Positions 53,476 through 62,390 of a stretch of 64,000 bases of DNA are shown here, piece by piece. The position numbers and the translations under genes are program-made. Position 1 is the first letter of the stretch. Each line of letters opens with the position of its first letter. Below the pieces are notes generated by a model. That model ran no database searches and was not told the DNA's origin. It was given only the letters and a program-made list of their open reading frames with translations. The DNA lies in NCBI RefSeq assembly GCF_017948455.1, contig NZ_JAFFSU010000010.1, forward strand, positions 248,001 to 312,000, read 5' to 3'. This DNA comes from Streptomyces sp. GESEQ-4 (lineage in GTDB: Bacteria > Actinomycetota > Actinomycetes > Streptomycetales > Streptomycetaceae).

Positions 53476-55212
53476 ATGGGTGGATCCGAAGAGCCGACGG
53501 GCGGAAGCGAGTTCACGCCGCCCGAGCCCCTGTCGTCGTCTCCGCCTCCGCCCCCGTCGTCGCCCCCTCCCCCGCCCTTCCCCCCGATGCCTGAGGGTCC
53601 GCCGGACTCCTCGTGGTTGACCTACACGCTGCCGGAGGAGCCCGAGGACCCTGTGCCCGCGGACCCGTGGCGGGTCACGGCGGCCGGGTTGTTCAACCTC
53701 AGCGGGCTCGGGCTCGGGTATGTGCTGCTGCGGCGCTGGCCGCAGGCCGCCCTGTGCTGGATCGCGACCGGCATGCTGCTGGTGGCCGCGCTGCCCGCGG
53801 ACCCTGACGGGCTGCCGGGCGGGGTGGTGTGGGCGTACGGGCTTGTGCTGGTGCTCGCCGCGGCGCACGGGGCGTGGCTGGCGCGCGGGGCGCGGCTGAC
53901 GTTGCTGTGGCGGTCGACGGTGGCCGCCGGGCTCGGGCTGGTGCTGCTCGTCGTACCGGTTGGTGGGGCGGTGGGGTACGAGGCGGCGCGGGAAGAGGCG
54001 TACCAGCAGATGCTGCTCGACCGGCTCGCCGAGACGGACCGGCTGGTCACCACCGCCTCGAAGCAGGCCGGCTTCGCCGAGGGCAAGGACGAGTACCAGC
54101 GGGCGCTCAAGGCCTACCGTGCGCTCGGCGACGACCACCCCGGCAGCCGGGCGGCGCAGCAGATTCCCGACCGCCTCGACCGGTTCTACGACACCGTCGC
54201 CGCGCCGTACCGCGAGAAGGAGTACTGCGAGGCCCTGGAGCCGCTGCGGTATCTGTGGAAGCTGCCCGACACGATGGGCAGCAAGAGGCTCGGCTCCCTC
54301 GCCGACTGGCCCGAGGAGCCCCTGGCCACCTCGCTCTACGAGTGCGGCATCACGAACCTGGGCTCCAGCGCCGTGACCAAAGCGGATACGGACGGCGCGC
54401 TGGCCGACCTCCTGCGTACGTTCCCCGAGTCGGCGCAGGCCGCCAAGGTCGAACCGGCCGTGAGCGCGGAGATCGCGCAACGGTCCAAGGCCCTGAAGGG
54501 CAATGACCCCTGCCCGGTTGGCCAGCAGTTGCAGGTCATCAGCCAGACCATGGTCGACCTGCCCGCCGGCAGCCCCGGTGACGGGCTGCGCAGGAAAGCC
54601 GCGGGCGCGGTGGAGTCCGCCGCCTACGCCTGCGGGGTGGACGAGTTCGAGGACGACAAGTTCGGCGCGGCGGCCGTGACGCTGGGCGAATTCGCCGACA
54701 AGTACAAGGACAACAAGAACGCCAAGCGTGCCCGGCAGATCGCCATCGCCGCGGAGATCGCCGAGGAACGGCCCGCGGCCGGCCGTACGCTGCCGCCGTC
54801 CCGCAGCCCGGGCGGCTCCCGGATGCCCATGGAGATCAGCAACGACGCCCCGACCGCGGTCGAGTTCCTCTACACCGGCCCGGTCACCGGCAGCGTCTAC
54901 CTCCCGGCGTGCGCCGGCTGCACCAAGTACTCCAGCGAGTCGACCGCCGAGACCGTGGCCTGCAAGAACAGCGGTATCGACTACCCGTCCAGCTGGCTCA
55001 ACCTGCCCGCCGGCAACTACCACACCCTCGTCAAGTACGCCGACGCGGACGCGGGGGACGTGACGAACCAGGCCGACGGCATGCGCATCGATCCCGGATA
55101 CACGTACACCAACTGCACCTACGTCGTGACCGAGAGCAGCTACCCGGGGTATCCCGACATTCCCCTGCCGGAGCTCCCCGAGCTCGAGCCGCTCAAGCCC
55201 ACCGGCTCCTGA
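53476..55212 (+). CDS. Large membrane protein with Pro-rich N-terminus
   Basis: 578 residues; ATG 53476 with GGGGAG. The N-terminus to about 60 is acidic and Pro-rich (SSSPPPPPSSPPPPPFPPMP). Four membrane segments at about 72-165 (LGLGYVLLRRWPQAALCWIA, VVWAYGLVLVLAAAHGAWLA, VAAGLGLVLLVVPVGGAVGY). An extracellular helical region (EYQRALKAYRALGDDHPGSR) resembles TPR units and a Cys-rich beta domain ends it (YLPACAGCTKYSS, VACKNSG). It is a common Streptomyces hypothetical, perhaps an envelope scaffold. Convergent with the MFS gene. Confidence 0.82.
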   Translation: MGGSEEPTGGSEFTPPEPLSSSPPPPPSSPPPPPFPPMPEGPPDSSWLTYTLPEEPEDPVPADPWRVTAAGLFNLSGLGLGYVLLRRWPQAALCWIATGMLLVAALPADPDGLPGGVVWAYGLVLVLAAAHGAWLARGARLTLLWRSTVAAGLGLVLLVVPVGGAVGYEAAREEAYQQMLLDRLAETDRLVTTASKQAGFAEGKDEYQRALKAYRALGDDHPGSRAAQQIPDRLDRFYDTVAAPYREKEYCEALEPLRYLWKLPDTMGSKRLGSLADWPEEPLATSLYECGITNLGSSAVTKADTDGALADLLRTFPESAQAAKVEPAVSAEIAQRSKALKGNDPCPVGQQLQVISQTMVDLPAGSPGDGLRRKAAGAVESAAYACGVDEFEDDKFGAAAVTLGEFADKYKDNKNAKRARQIAIAAEIAEERPAAGRTLPPSRSPGGSRMPMEISNDAPTAVEFLYTGPVTGSVYLPACAGCTKYSSESTAETVACKNSGIDYPSSWLNLPAGNYHTLVKYADADAGDVTNQADGMRIDPGYTYTNCTYVVTESSYPGYPDIPLPELPELEPLKPTGS

Positions 55213-55230
55213 AAGCGAGGCAAGCCCCCG

Positions 55231-56448
55231 TCAGGAACGCACCGTCTCCGACTGCTGCGGCACGTTCCCCGCAACCAGCCGTTCCCGCCCGGCCAGCGGC
55301 GCGCGCCGCCGGTCCACGCCGTACGCCACCCCGGCGACTCCCAGCCCCAGTACGGCAAGCAGCGCGCCCGCGAGCGCCGGAGACGTCACGCCGAAGCCCG
55401 CGGCGAGGGCCAGGCCGCCGATCCACGCTCCCCCGGCGTTGGCGAGGTTGAACGCCGCCTGGTTGGCGGAGGACGCCAGCGACGGGGCCGAGGACGCCTT
55501 CTCCATGACCATCAGCAGGAGCGGGGAGCTGGTGACGAAGGCGGCCGTGCCGAGCAGGACGACGGCGACAGGTGCGCTCCATGCCGTGCGCATGAGGACC
55601 GGGAACAGTGCCAGGACCGCCGCCAGCGAGATCAGGCCACCGAAGAGCGTGGCCCGCATCGAGCGGTCCGCGAGGCGTCCGCCGAGCAGGTTGCCGGCCG
55701 TCGCGCCGACGCCGAAGAGGGCGAGCAGCAGGGTCACGCTGGAGTCGGCGTACCCGGCGGAGTCGGTGAGCATCGGTGTGATGTAGCTGTACGCGGAGAA
55801 GAGCGCGCCGAAGCCCGCGACGGTCGTGCCGAGGGCGAGCCATACGGGCAGCGACTTCAGCGCCGCGAGTTCGCCGCGCAGGCCGGCGCCGGGTGCGTGC
55901 GTGCCGTCGCGGGGGACGAGGAGCGCCAGGGCGACGACGGCCAGGACGCCGATGACGCTGACGCCGATGAAGGTCGAACGCCAGCCCAGGGACTGGCCCA
56001 TGAGCGTGGCCACGGGCACGCCGGCGATGTTGGCGACGGTCAGCCCGAGGAACATCAGCGACACGGCGCGTGCCTTGCGCTCGGGAGCGGCCATGTTCGT
56101 CGCCACGACCGCGCCGACGCCGAAGAAGGCGCCGTGCGGCAGTCCGCTGAGGAAGCGGGCGGCGAGCAGCCAGTCGTAGTCGGGGGCGAAGGCGGAGAGC
56201 GCGTTGCCCGCCACGAACAGGGCCATCAGCCCGATCAGCACCCTGCGCCGGGGCATGCGCGCGGTGACCGCGGCGAGCAGAGGGGCGCCGATGACGACGC
56301 CGAGGGCGTAGGCGGAGACCAGGTGGCCGGCGTCGGGGAGGGAGATGTGCAGGTCGTCCGCGACGTCGGGCAGCAGGCCCATCATCACGAACTCGGTGGT
56401 GCCGATGCCGAAGGCGCCCACGGCGAGGGCGAGTAGGGCCAGGGGCAT
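55231..56448 (-). CDS. MFS exporter (AraJ/CmlA-like drug antiporter)
   Basis: 405 residues, 12 membrane segments. GIGTTEFVMMGLLPDVADDL and LVSAYALGVVIGAPLLAAVT followed by RMPRRRVLIGLMALFVAGN are the start of the sugar-efflux/CmlA subgroup of drug:H+ antiporters. GVPVATLMGQSLGWRSTFIG is motif C. Substrate is not known. A decayed relative of its 3' end lies downstream of nadE. No regulator is adjacent. Confidence 0.9.
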   Translation of the reverse strand: MPLALLALAVGAFGIGTTEFVMMGLLPDVADDLHISLPDAGHLVSAYALGVVIGAPLLAAVTARMPRRRVLIGLMALFVAGNALSAFAPDYDWLLAARFLSGLPHGAFFGVGAVVATNMAAPERKARAVSLMFLGLTVANIAGVPVATLMGQSLGWRSTFIGVSVIGVLAVVALALLVPRDGTHAPGAGLRGELAALKSLPVWLALGTTVAGFGALFSAYSYITPMLTDSAGYADSSVTLLLALFGVGATAGNLLGGRLADRSMRATLFGGLISLAAVLALFPVLMRTAWSAPVAVVLLGTAAFVTSSPLLLMVMEKASSAPSLASSANQAAFNLANAGGAWIGGLALAAGFGVTSPALAGALLAVLGLGVAGVAYGVDRRRAPLAGRERLVAGNVPQQSETVRS

Positions 56449-56540
56449 GAGGGGTGCCTGTGCCTTTCAAGAGCGGGGTTCTGCAGTGAGTCTATGTTCA
56501 GCTGCGGAACAAACTCTCTCAGGCCCGGTATTCCTCGCGG

Positions 56541-57590
56541 TTAAGACGACGTGTCGACCTTCACACGCGCGGCCACCGGCAAGTGGTCGCTCCCGGTCTC
56601 CGGCAGCGTCCACGACGTCACGGGCTCGACGCCCTTCACCATGATCTGGTCGATCCGCGCCATCGGGAACGACGCCGGCCAGCTGAACCCGAACCCGCTG
56701 CCCGCCGCGCCCTGCGTGGAGCGCATCTGGGCGGTGACGGCGTTCAACGCGCGGTCGTTCATCGTGCCGTTGAGGTCCCCGAGCAGCACGACCCTCGGCA
56801 GCTTCTCGTCGGCGATGGCCTCACCGAGGGCGTCGGCGCTCTTGTCGCGCTGCCGGGCGGTGAACCCGGCCTCCAGCTTCACCCGCACCGACGGGAGGTG
56901 GGCGACGTACACCGCGACCTGCCCGGCGGGCGTGGTCACGGTGGCGCGCATGGCACGCGTCCAGCCCAGCTTGATGTCGACGGGCCGGACAGCGGAGAGC
57001 GGGTACTTGCTCCACAGCCCGACGGTGCCTTCCACGGAGTGGTACTTGTACGTCGACGCCAGCGCGTCCTCGTACGTCGGCACCACCGCCCCCTTCAGCT
57101 CCTCCAGGGCGACCACGTCGGCGCCGGAGGCGGCCACATCACGGGCGGTGCCGGACGGGTCGGCGTTGTCGGCGTTGACGTTGTGCGTGGCCACCGTGAG
57201 ATCGCCGCCGCCGGCGGCCTTGTCGGTGACCAGGCCGCCGAACATGTTCAGCCATACGATCGTCGGGACCAGCACCGCGATCAGCGCGGTCGCCGACTTG
57301 CGGACCAGCGCCAGCACGAGCAGCACCGGGATGGACAGCCCCAGCCAGGGCAGGAAGGTCTCGATGAGGCTGCCGAGGTTGCCGACCGCGTTCGGGATGC
57401 GCGAGTGCAGCACCATCAGCAGGGCGAGCAGCAGGGCCAGCACGGCGACGACGAGGCCGCGGCGCCAGATCCGGGGGTCGCCGCGCCAGCCGGTGGTCAG
57501 TCTGCCGAGCAGGCGCCGGAACCGGGAGCTTTGCGACTCGGGTTCCGAGCCGTCGTTGTCCGTCTCCGTCACGTATGCCTGCTGCGCCAT
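56541..57590 (-). CDS. Membrane-anchored endonuclease/exonuclease/phosphatase protein
   Basis: 349 residues. A cytoplasmic tail of about 45 residues, then three membrane segments (about 47-120), and an extracellular EEP domain from about 130: VATHNVNADN, VVALEELKG, AVYVAHLPSV, VVLLGDLNGTMND (metal Asp/Asn) and GSDHLPVAARV (catalytic Asp-His). All usual EEP active-site motifs (N, E, D-x-N, S-D-H) are present. These act as phosphodiesterases on nucleic acids or lipids; the extracellular position favours a secreted-side hydrolase. Alone, between MFS and TetR genes. Confidence 0.88.
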   Translation of the reverse strand: MAQQAYVTETDNDGSEPESQSSRFRRLLGRLTTGWRGDPRIWRRGLVVAVLALLLALLMVLHSRIPNAVGNLGSLIETFLPWLGLSIPVLLVLALVRKSATALIAVLVPTIVWLNMFGGLVTDKAAGGGDLTVATHNVNADNADPSGTARDVAASGADVVALEELKGAVVPTYEDALASTYKYHSVEGTVGLWSKYPLSAVRPVDIKLGWTRAMRATVTTPAGQVAVYVAHLPSVRVKLEAGFTARQRDKSADALGEAIADEKLPRVVLLGDLNGTMNDRALNAVTAQMRSTQGAAGSGFGFSWPASFPMARIDQIMVKGVEPVTSWTLPETGSDHLPVAARVKVDTSS

Positions 57591-57777
57591 ACCGTCGCCT
57601 CACTACCTGCCGTGCACACCGTCCGTCCCCCTGTGTTCTACAGACCCTAGGGGATGATCGGCTCCTTTCCCGCCGTCTTCCGACGGGCGTACGGGCACGA
57701 GGACGTACAAGTCGGCACGGGCAGTTCCGGTGCCGGGCGTGGAAAGCGCGCTCTGTGACGTACCCCGCACATGCGGG

Positions 57778-58410
57778 TTACGCGGGTGGCGAACTGACGG
57801 GGCGTAGTCCGTCGAGGACCGCGTCGACGAGCTGCTCCGACATGCCCTCCGGGAGGTCGGCGTCCCGGCGCATCAGGGTGCGGACGAGTAGGGGCGCGAC
57901 GAACATGTCGTTCATCAGCTCGACGTCGATGTCCGTGCGGAGTTCGCCGCCCGCCTGTCCCCGGCGCAGGATCTCGATCTGGCGCCGGCGCCGCGGCTCG
58001 ACGACGGCCGCGTGGTACGCGGACCAGATCTTCGGGCTGCTCTTCATCTGGGCGTAGACGTTGTGCAGCAGCGCGGAGGAACGGGTCATCTGCCCACGCT
58101 TGCGCAGCTGTTCGAGGCTGGCCACGAGGTCGTCGCGCATCGAGGTGCCGGGGAGTTCGGGCTCCGGCGGCTCGGCCGTGCGGACGACGTCGACGAAGAG
58201 CTCCTCCTTGCCGCTCCAGCGGCGGTAGATGGTGGCCTTGCCGACGCCGACGGTGCGGGCGATGCGCTCGATGGACAGTTCCGCGAGCGGCACGCCCTCC
58301 TCCAGGAGCTTCACCACACCGTCCACGATCGCACGCTCCACCGCTTCGCTGCGGGGGCGGCCCCGGGCGGGGCCCTCCTGCTTGGGTTCGCTGCCGGCGA
58401 GGCTGCTCAC
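57778..58410 (-). CDS. TetR-family regulator of the DHA2 exporter
   Basis: 210 residues from GTG 58410. HTH AIVDGVVKLLEEGVPLAELS then IERIARTVGVGKATIYRRWS GKEELFVDVV, the TetR/AcrR pattern, with a TetR_C-like C-terminus. It starts 51 bp after the exporter stop on the same strand, and the exporter promoter has a 31-bp perfect palindrome, so it is the likely autoregulated repressor of the unit, released by an exported drug. RBS AAGGGA lies about 12 bases upstream of the start. Confidence 0.93.
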   Translation of the reverse strand: MSSLAGSEPKQEGPARGRPRSEAVERAIVDGVVKLLEEGVPLAELSIERIARTVGVGKATIYRRWSGKEELFVDVVRTAEPPEPELPGTSMRDDLVASLEQLRKRGQMTRSSALLHNVYAQMKSSPKIWSAYHAAVVEPRRRRQIEILRRGQAGGELRTDIDVELMNDMFVAPLLVRTLMRRDADLPEGMSEQLVDAVLDGLRPVSSPPA

Positions 58411-58461
58411 GTCGGTCCGTCCCTTCTGTGGCCTGAGGTGATTCTCTCCCGGCTACGGCCC

Positions 58462-60051
58462 TTACTCGGCCGGCACCAACTCCTGCTCCTCCTCGCTCTC
58501 CTGGCGTGCCGCCGCCTTCCCCGGCAGGAACAGGCCCACCACCACGGCGCCGATCACCGCGACCCCCGCCCCGCACAGCGCGGTGAGGTGCATGGCGTGC
58601 AGGAAGGCGTCGTGGGCCGGGACGATGAGGGACTGCCCCTGGGGGCCGAGCTTCGCGGCGACGCCGAGCGTGGCCTCGATGGACTCGCCCGCGGTGTGGC
58701 GTACGTCGGCGGGGAGCGCGCCCAGCTTGTCCTCGACGCCGGTGCGGTAGGCCGCCGACAGGACCGAACCGAGGACCGCGATGCCCAGGGCGCCGCCGAC
58801 CTGGCGGAAGGTGTTGCTGAGGGCGGAGGCGGAGCCGGCCTTCTCGCGGGGCAGGGCCTGCATGATGACGACGCTGGTCGGGGTCATGATGTGCGCCATG
58901 CCGGTACCCATCAGGAAGAAGATCACCTCGAGGATCCAGATGGGCGTGTCCGCCTCCAGCGTGGCGAACGCGGCCAGCATCGCCGCGATGATCAGCATCC
59001 CCGCCGTGGTCGTCGCCCGGTTCCCGAACCGGTCGACCATCAGCCGGGCCCGCGGCGCGAAGATCAGCTGGGCGGCGGCCAGCGGCAGCATCAGCAGGCC
59101 GGTCTGCAGTGGCGAGTAGCCGCGCACGCTCTGGGTGTAGAAGACGGAGAAGAAGGTCACGCCCATCAGCGCGAAGAAGACCAGCGCGATGGCGGCGATC
59201 GCGGCCGAGAAGACCTTGTTCTTGAAGTACCTGACGTCGATGGACGGATGGTCGCTGCGCGCCTCGAACACCACGAATCCGACGAGTACGGCCACTCCCG
59301 CGCCGATCGTCGCCAGCACCTGCGGGTCGGTGAAGTCGGCGAGCTGGCCGCCCTTGATGATGCCGTAGACGAGCAGGACCAGGCCGACCACCGACAGGAC
59401 CACGCCGACCGGGTCGAGCCGGCCGGGCTTCGGGTCACGGGAGTCGGGCACCAGCCACACCATCAGCGCGACGGCGAGGATCACGATCGGCACGTTGATG
59501 AGGAAGACCGAGCCCCACCAGAAGTGGTCGAGCAGCACACCGCCGGTGATCGGGCCGATGGCGATGGCGAGGCCGACGCCGCCCGCCCAGATGCCGATGG
59601 CCTTCGGCTGCTCCTCGCGCTCGAAGACGTTCATGAGGACGGCGAGGGTGGCCGGCATGACGAACGCCGCACCGAAGCCCATCACCGCACGGAAGGTGAT
59701 CAGCTCGGTGGGCGAGCCGGACCAGGCGGCGAGGGCGGAGCCGATGCCGAACAGGACGAGCCCGCCGAGCAGGACCTTCTTGCGGCCCAGCCGGTCGCCG
59801 AGGAGACCGGCCGTGAACAGCAGGCCGGCGAAGACCAGGGTGTAGGAGTTGATCGCCCACTCCAGCTCGCTCTGGGTGGCGCCCAGACCGGTCGGCGCGG
59901 GGGTCGAGATCGTCTTGATGGCGACGTTCAGGATGGAGTTGTCGAGCACCACGATCAGCAGGCTCAGCATCAGGACGCCGAGGATCGCCCAGCGGCGCCG
60001 GTGCACGGCTTCCGGTATCCGAGGGCTGTCGGGGACGGCAGGGGTAGTCAT
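58462..60051 (-). CDS. DHA2-family multidrug exporter (14 TMS)
   Basis: 529 residues with 14 membrane segments. RRRWAILGVLMLSLLIVVLD then NSILNVAIKTIST is the DHA2 start (motif D1), GLLGDRLGRKKVLLGGLVLF is motif A, GIWAGGVGLAIAIGPITGGV then LLDHFWWGSVFLINVP is motif C. Such proteins are proton-driven drug exporters (EmrB/QacA type). ATG 60051 or the ATG at 60063 may be used; neither has a good site and the transcript could be leaderless. First gene of a two-gene unit with its TetR regulator. Confidence 0.92.
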   Translation of the reverse strand: MTTPAVPDSPRIPEAVHRRRWAILGVLMLSLLIVVLDNSILNVAIKTISTPAPTGLGATQSELEWAINSYTLVFAGLLFTAGLLGDRLGRKKVLLGGLVLFGIGSALAAWSGSPTELITFRAVMGFGAAFVMPATLAVLMNVFEREEQPKAIGIWAGGVGLAIAIGPITGGVLLDHFWWGSVFLINVPIVILAVALMVWLVPDSRDPKPGRLDPVGVVLSVVGLVLLVYGIIKGGQLADFTDPQVLATIGAGVAVLVGFVVFEARSDHPSIDVRYFKNKVFSAAIAAIALVFFALMGVTFFSVFYTQSVRGYSPLQTGLLMLPLAAAQLIFAPRARLMVDRFGNRATTTAGMLIIAAMLAAFATLEADTPIWILEVIFFLMGTGMAHIMTPTSVVIMQALPREKAGSASALSNTFRQVGGALGIAVLGSVLSAAYRTGVEDKLGALPADVRHTAGESIEATLGVAAKLGPQGQSLIVPAHDAFLHAMHLTALCGAGVAVIGAVVVGLFLPGKAAARQESEEEQELVPAE

Positions 60052-60069
60052 GCCGCCGAGCATAATCCC

Positions 60070-60100
60070 TTTACGATACGAGACCGTCTCGTATCGTAAA
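60070..60100. promoter_or_regulatory. 31-bp perfect palindromic operator
   Basis: TTTACGATACGAGAC, one central C, then its exact reverse complement. It lies 7-19 bp upstream of the exporter start on the minus strand, the expected place of a TetR-type operator covering the promoter. Confidence 0.85.
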
Positions 60101-60238
60101 CCTTTTACCCACCTCTTACGTGAGGCCCCTCTCCTACGTGACGAGGGTCCTCTAGCCGTCCTATGGCACGAGGTGCCACCATGGAGGGGATCCGGGGACG
60201 CCGTCAGGGTGCCTCGAGATGACGTAAGGAGCCGTGCC

Positions 60239-61117
60239 ATGACGCAGCTTCCCGCTGCCCAGTCCGCGCAGCAGCAGAAACCTTCCGACGGCAGCAAGGC
60301 GCTGTACGGGGGCAAGAGCACTCGCCGCATCACGGTCCGCGACCTCGCCAGCGCCAAGGAGCGCGGCGAGAAGTGGCCCATGCTCACCGCCTACGACGCG
60401 ATGACCGCGTCCGTCTTCGACGAGGCCGGGATCCCGGTCATGCTCGTCGGCGACTCGGCGGGCAACTGCCACCTCGGGTACGACACGACCGTTCCCGTCA
60501 CGCTCGACGAGATGACCATGCTGTCCGCCGCCGTCGTACGTGGCACGTCCCGCGCCCTCATCGTCGGCGACCTGCCCTTCGGGTCCTACCAGGAGGGCCC
60601 GGTGCAGGCGCTGCGCTCGGCGACCCGGCTGGTGAAGGAGGCTGGGGTCGGGGCGGTCAAGCTGGAGGGCGGCGAGCGGTCGCACCGGCAGATCGAGCTG
60701 CTCGTCGAGTCCGGGATTCCGGTGATGGCGCACATCGGGCTGACGCCGCAGTCCGTGAACGCGATGGGCTACCGCGTGCAGGGCCGTGGCGAGGAGGCCG
60801 CGCAGCAACTGCTGCGGGACGCCAAGTCCGTCCAGGACGCCGGGGCGTTCGCGGTGGTGCTGGAGCTGGTGCCGGCGGAGCTGGCGGCCGAGGTGACGCG
60901 CACGCTGCACATCCCGACCGTCGGGATCGGGGCCGGGCCGGAGACGGACGCGCAGGTGCTCGTCTGGACCGACATGCTGGGGCTGACCGGCGGCCGGGTG
61001 CCGAAGTTCGTGAAGCAGTACGCCAACCTGCGTGAGGTCATGGGCAACGCGGCGAAGGCGTTCGCCGAGGATGTCGTCGGCGGAACGTTCCCTTCGGAGG
61101 AGCACGCCGTCCACTGA
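60239..61117 (+). CDS. panB: 3-methyl-2-oxobutanoate hydroxymethyltransferase
   Basis: 292 residues; ATG 60239 with AAGGAG 8 bases upstream. KWPMLTAYDAMTASVFDEAG then MLVGDSAGNCHLGYDTTVPV (metal Asp), LIVGDLPFGSYQEG (second metal Asp), AVKLEGGERS, AHIGLTPQSVNAMGYRVQGR and VLELVPAELA (catalytic Glu) are all present. It makes ketopantoate for pantothenate/CoA synthesis. The N-terminal 25-residue extension with Gln runs is seen in Streptomyces versions. It is divergent from the DHA2 exporter and followed by its own terminator. Confidence 0.97.
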   Translation: MTQLPAAQSAQQQKPSDGSKALYGGKSTRRITVRDLASAKERGEKWPMLTAYDAMTASVFDEAGIPVMLVGDSAGNCHLGYDTTVPVTLDEMTMLSAAVVRGTSRALIVGDLPFGSYQEGPVQALRSATRLVKEAGVGAVKLEGGERSHRQIELLVESGIPVMAHIGLTPQSVNAMGYRVQGRGEEAAQQLLRDAKSVQDAGAFAVVLELVPAELAAEVTRTLHIPTVGIGAGPETDAQVLVWTDMLGLTGGRVPKFVKQYANLREVMGNAAKAFAEDVVGGTFPSEEHAVH

Positions 61118-61134
61118 GCCACCGTCGCACCACA

Positions 61135-61170
61135 GGCAGCCCGCCGATCATCCCCCGTCGGCGGGCTGCC
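61135..61170 (+). terminator. panB terminator
   Basis: Perfect 13-bp stem GGCAGCCCGCCGA / TCGGCGGGCTGCC with a 10-base loop, 17 bp after the stop. Confidence 0.85.
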
Positions 61171-61234
61171 TCACGTCGTGGCTGGGGGTGGGTCGCGCGG
61201 CCCGGCGCTGACGGGGTGCCGCCTGCGCCCACCC

Positions 61235-61273
61235 TCCCCCACTCTCGGCTTCGCTCGAGCGGGGGACCCCCAT
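61235..61273. repeat. Dispersed Streptomyces hairpin element
   Basis: TCCCCCACTCTCGGCTTCGC followed by TCGAGCGGGGGACCCCCAT. This CTCGGCTTCGCTCGAGCGGGG motif is one I recognise as a frequent intergenic palindrome-like element in Streptomyces; it forms an imperfect hairpin (TCCCCC / GGGGGA). Confidence 0.5.
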
Positions 61274-61322
61274 CGCCCCAGGCGGCACGACTGCCCGCAG
61301 CTTGGCGGAGCCATCGGCCGCT

Positions 61323-61355
61323 TGTCGGTGGCCTGTCGGTGGTTTGTCGGTGAGG
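61323..61355 (+). promoter_or_regulatory. Three heptameric direct repeats, SARP-type operator candidate
   Basis: TGTCGGT at 61323, 61334 and 61345, each followed by a 4-bp spacer, i.e. an exact 11-bp period. They end 22 bp before the ATG of the ABC ATPase gene, which lacks a ribosome binding site, so the mRNA is probably leaderless with the -10 region right after the repeats. SARP activators bind 7-bp direct repeats at this spacing. A BTAD-type regulator gene lies just past the operon. Confidence 0.6.
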
Positions 61356-61373
61356 GCTGGCACTGTCGCTGGC

Positions 61374-62390
61374 ATGACGCGAATCGACAAGAACGCCACA
61401 GTCGCAGTGAGCGTGCGGGGGCTGGTCAAGCACTACGGGGAGACCAAGGCGCTGGACGGCGTCGACCTGGATGTGCGGGAGGGCACCGTGATGGGTGTGC
61501 TCGGGCCGAACGGGGCCGGGAAGACCACCCTCGTACGGATTCTGTCCACGCTCATCACCCCGGACTCCGGACAGGCCACCGTCGCCGGATACGACGTGGT
61601 CCGGCAGCCCCGGATGCTGCGCCGGGTGATCGGGCTCACGGGGCAGTACGCCTCCGTGGACGAGAAGCTCCCCGGCTGGGAGAACCTGTACATGATCGGG
61701 CGGCTGCTCGACCTGCCGCGCAAGGAGGCGCGGGCCCGCGCCGACGCGCTCCTGGAGCGCTTCTCGCTGACGGACGCCGCCAAGCGCCCGGCGAACACCT
61801 ACTCCGGCGGTATGCGGCGCCGGCTCGACCTCGCCGCCTCGATGATCGGCCGGCCGCAGGTGCTGTTCCTCGACGAGCCCACCACCGGCCTCGACCCGCG
61901 CACCCGCAACGAGGTGTGGGACGAGGTCAAGCGGATGGTCGGGGACGGCGTGACCGTCCTGCTGACCACCCAGTACATGGAGGAGGCCGAGCAACTGGCC
62001 TCCGAACTGACCGTCGTGGACCGCGGCAAGGTCATCGCGAACGGCGAGATCGAGGAGCTGAAGGCGAAGGTCGGCGGCCGCACCCTGCGGATCAAGCCGG
62101 CCGACCCGCTCCAACTGCGCCCGCTCGCCCGCGACCTCGACGAGCTGGGCATCACCGGCCTCGCCACCACCACCGTCGACACCGAGGCCGGCACCGTCCT
62201 GGTGCCGATCCTCAGCGACGAGCAGCTCACCGCCGTGACCGGCGCGGTCGTCGCGCGGGGCATCACGATCAGCTCCATCACCACCGAACTGCCCAGCCTG
62301 GACGAGGTGTTCCTGTCCCTGACCGGCCACCGCGCGAGCGCCCCGCAGGACGCCGTGCCCGCCGATGACCGCGAGGAGGTCGCCGTATGA
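61374..62390 (+). CDS. DrrA-like ABC exporter ATPase
   Basis: 338 residues from ATG 61374. Walker A GPNGAGKTT (44-52), Q-loop LTGQYASVDEKLPGWENLYM, signature YSGGMRRRLDLAASMIGRPQ, Walker B VLFLDEPTTGLDP, H-loop position LLTTQYMEEAEQL (Gln instead of the usual His, as in DrrA-type proteins), and a C-terminal DrrA-type regulatory region. It powers export of a hydrophobic compound with the permease, which it overlaps by ATGA. Probably controlled through the repeats at 61323-61355. No ribosome binding site is seen. Confidence 0.94.
   Translation: MTRIDKNATVAVSVRGLVKHYGETKALDGVDLDVREGTVMGVLGPNGAGKTTLVRILSTLITPDSGQATVAGYDVVRQPRMLRRVIGLTGQYASVDEKLPGWENLYMIGRLLDLPRKEARARADALLERFSLTDAAKRPANTYSGGMRRRLDLAASMIGRPQVLFLDEPTTGLDPRTRNEVWDEVKRMVGDGVTVLLTTQYMEEAEQLASELTVVDRGKVIANGEIEELKAKVGGRTLRIKPADPLQLRPLARDLDELGITGLATTTVDTEAGTVLVPILSDEQLTAVTGAVVARGITISSITTELPSLDEVFLSLTGHRASAPQDAVPADDREEVAV

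Noticed and set aside
58012..60099. Long plus-strand frame opposite the DHA2 exporter
   Set aside because: Charged, repeat-like Arg/Asp/Gly composition and no start signals; the exporter on the other strand is certain.
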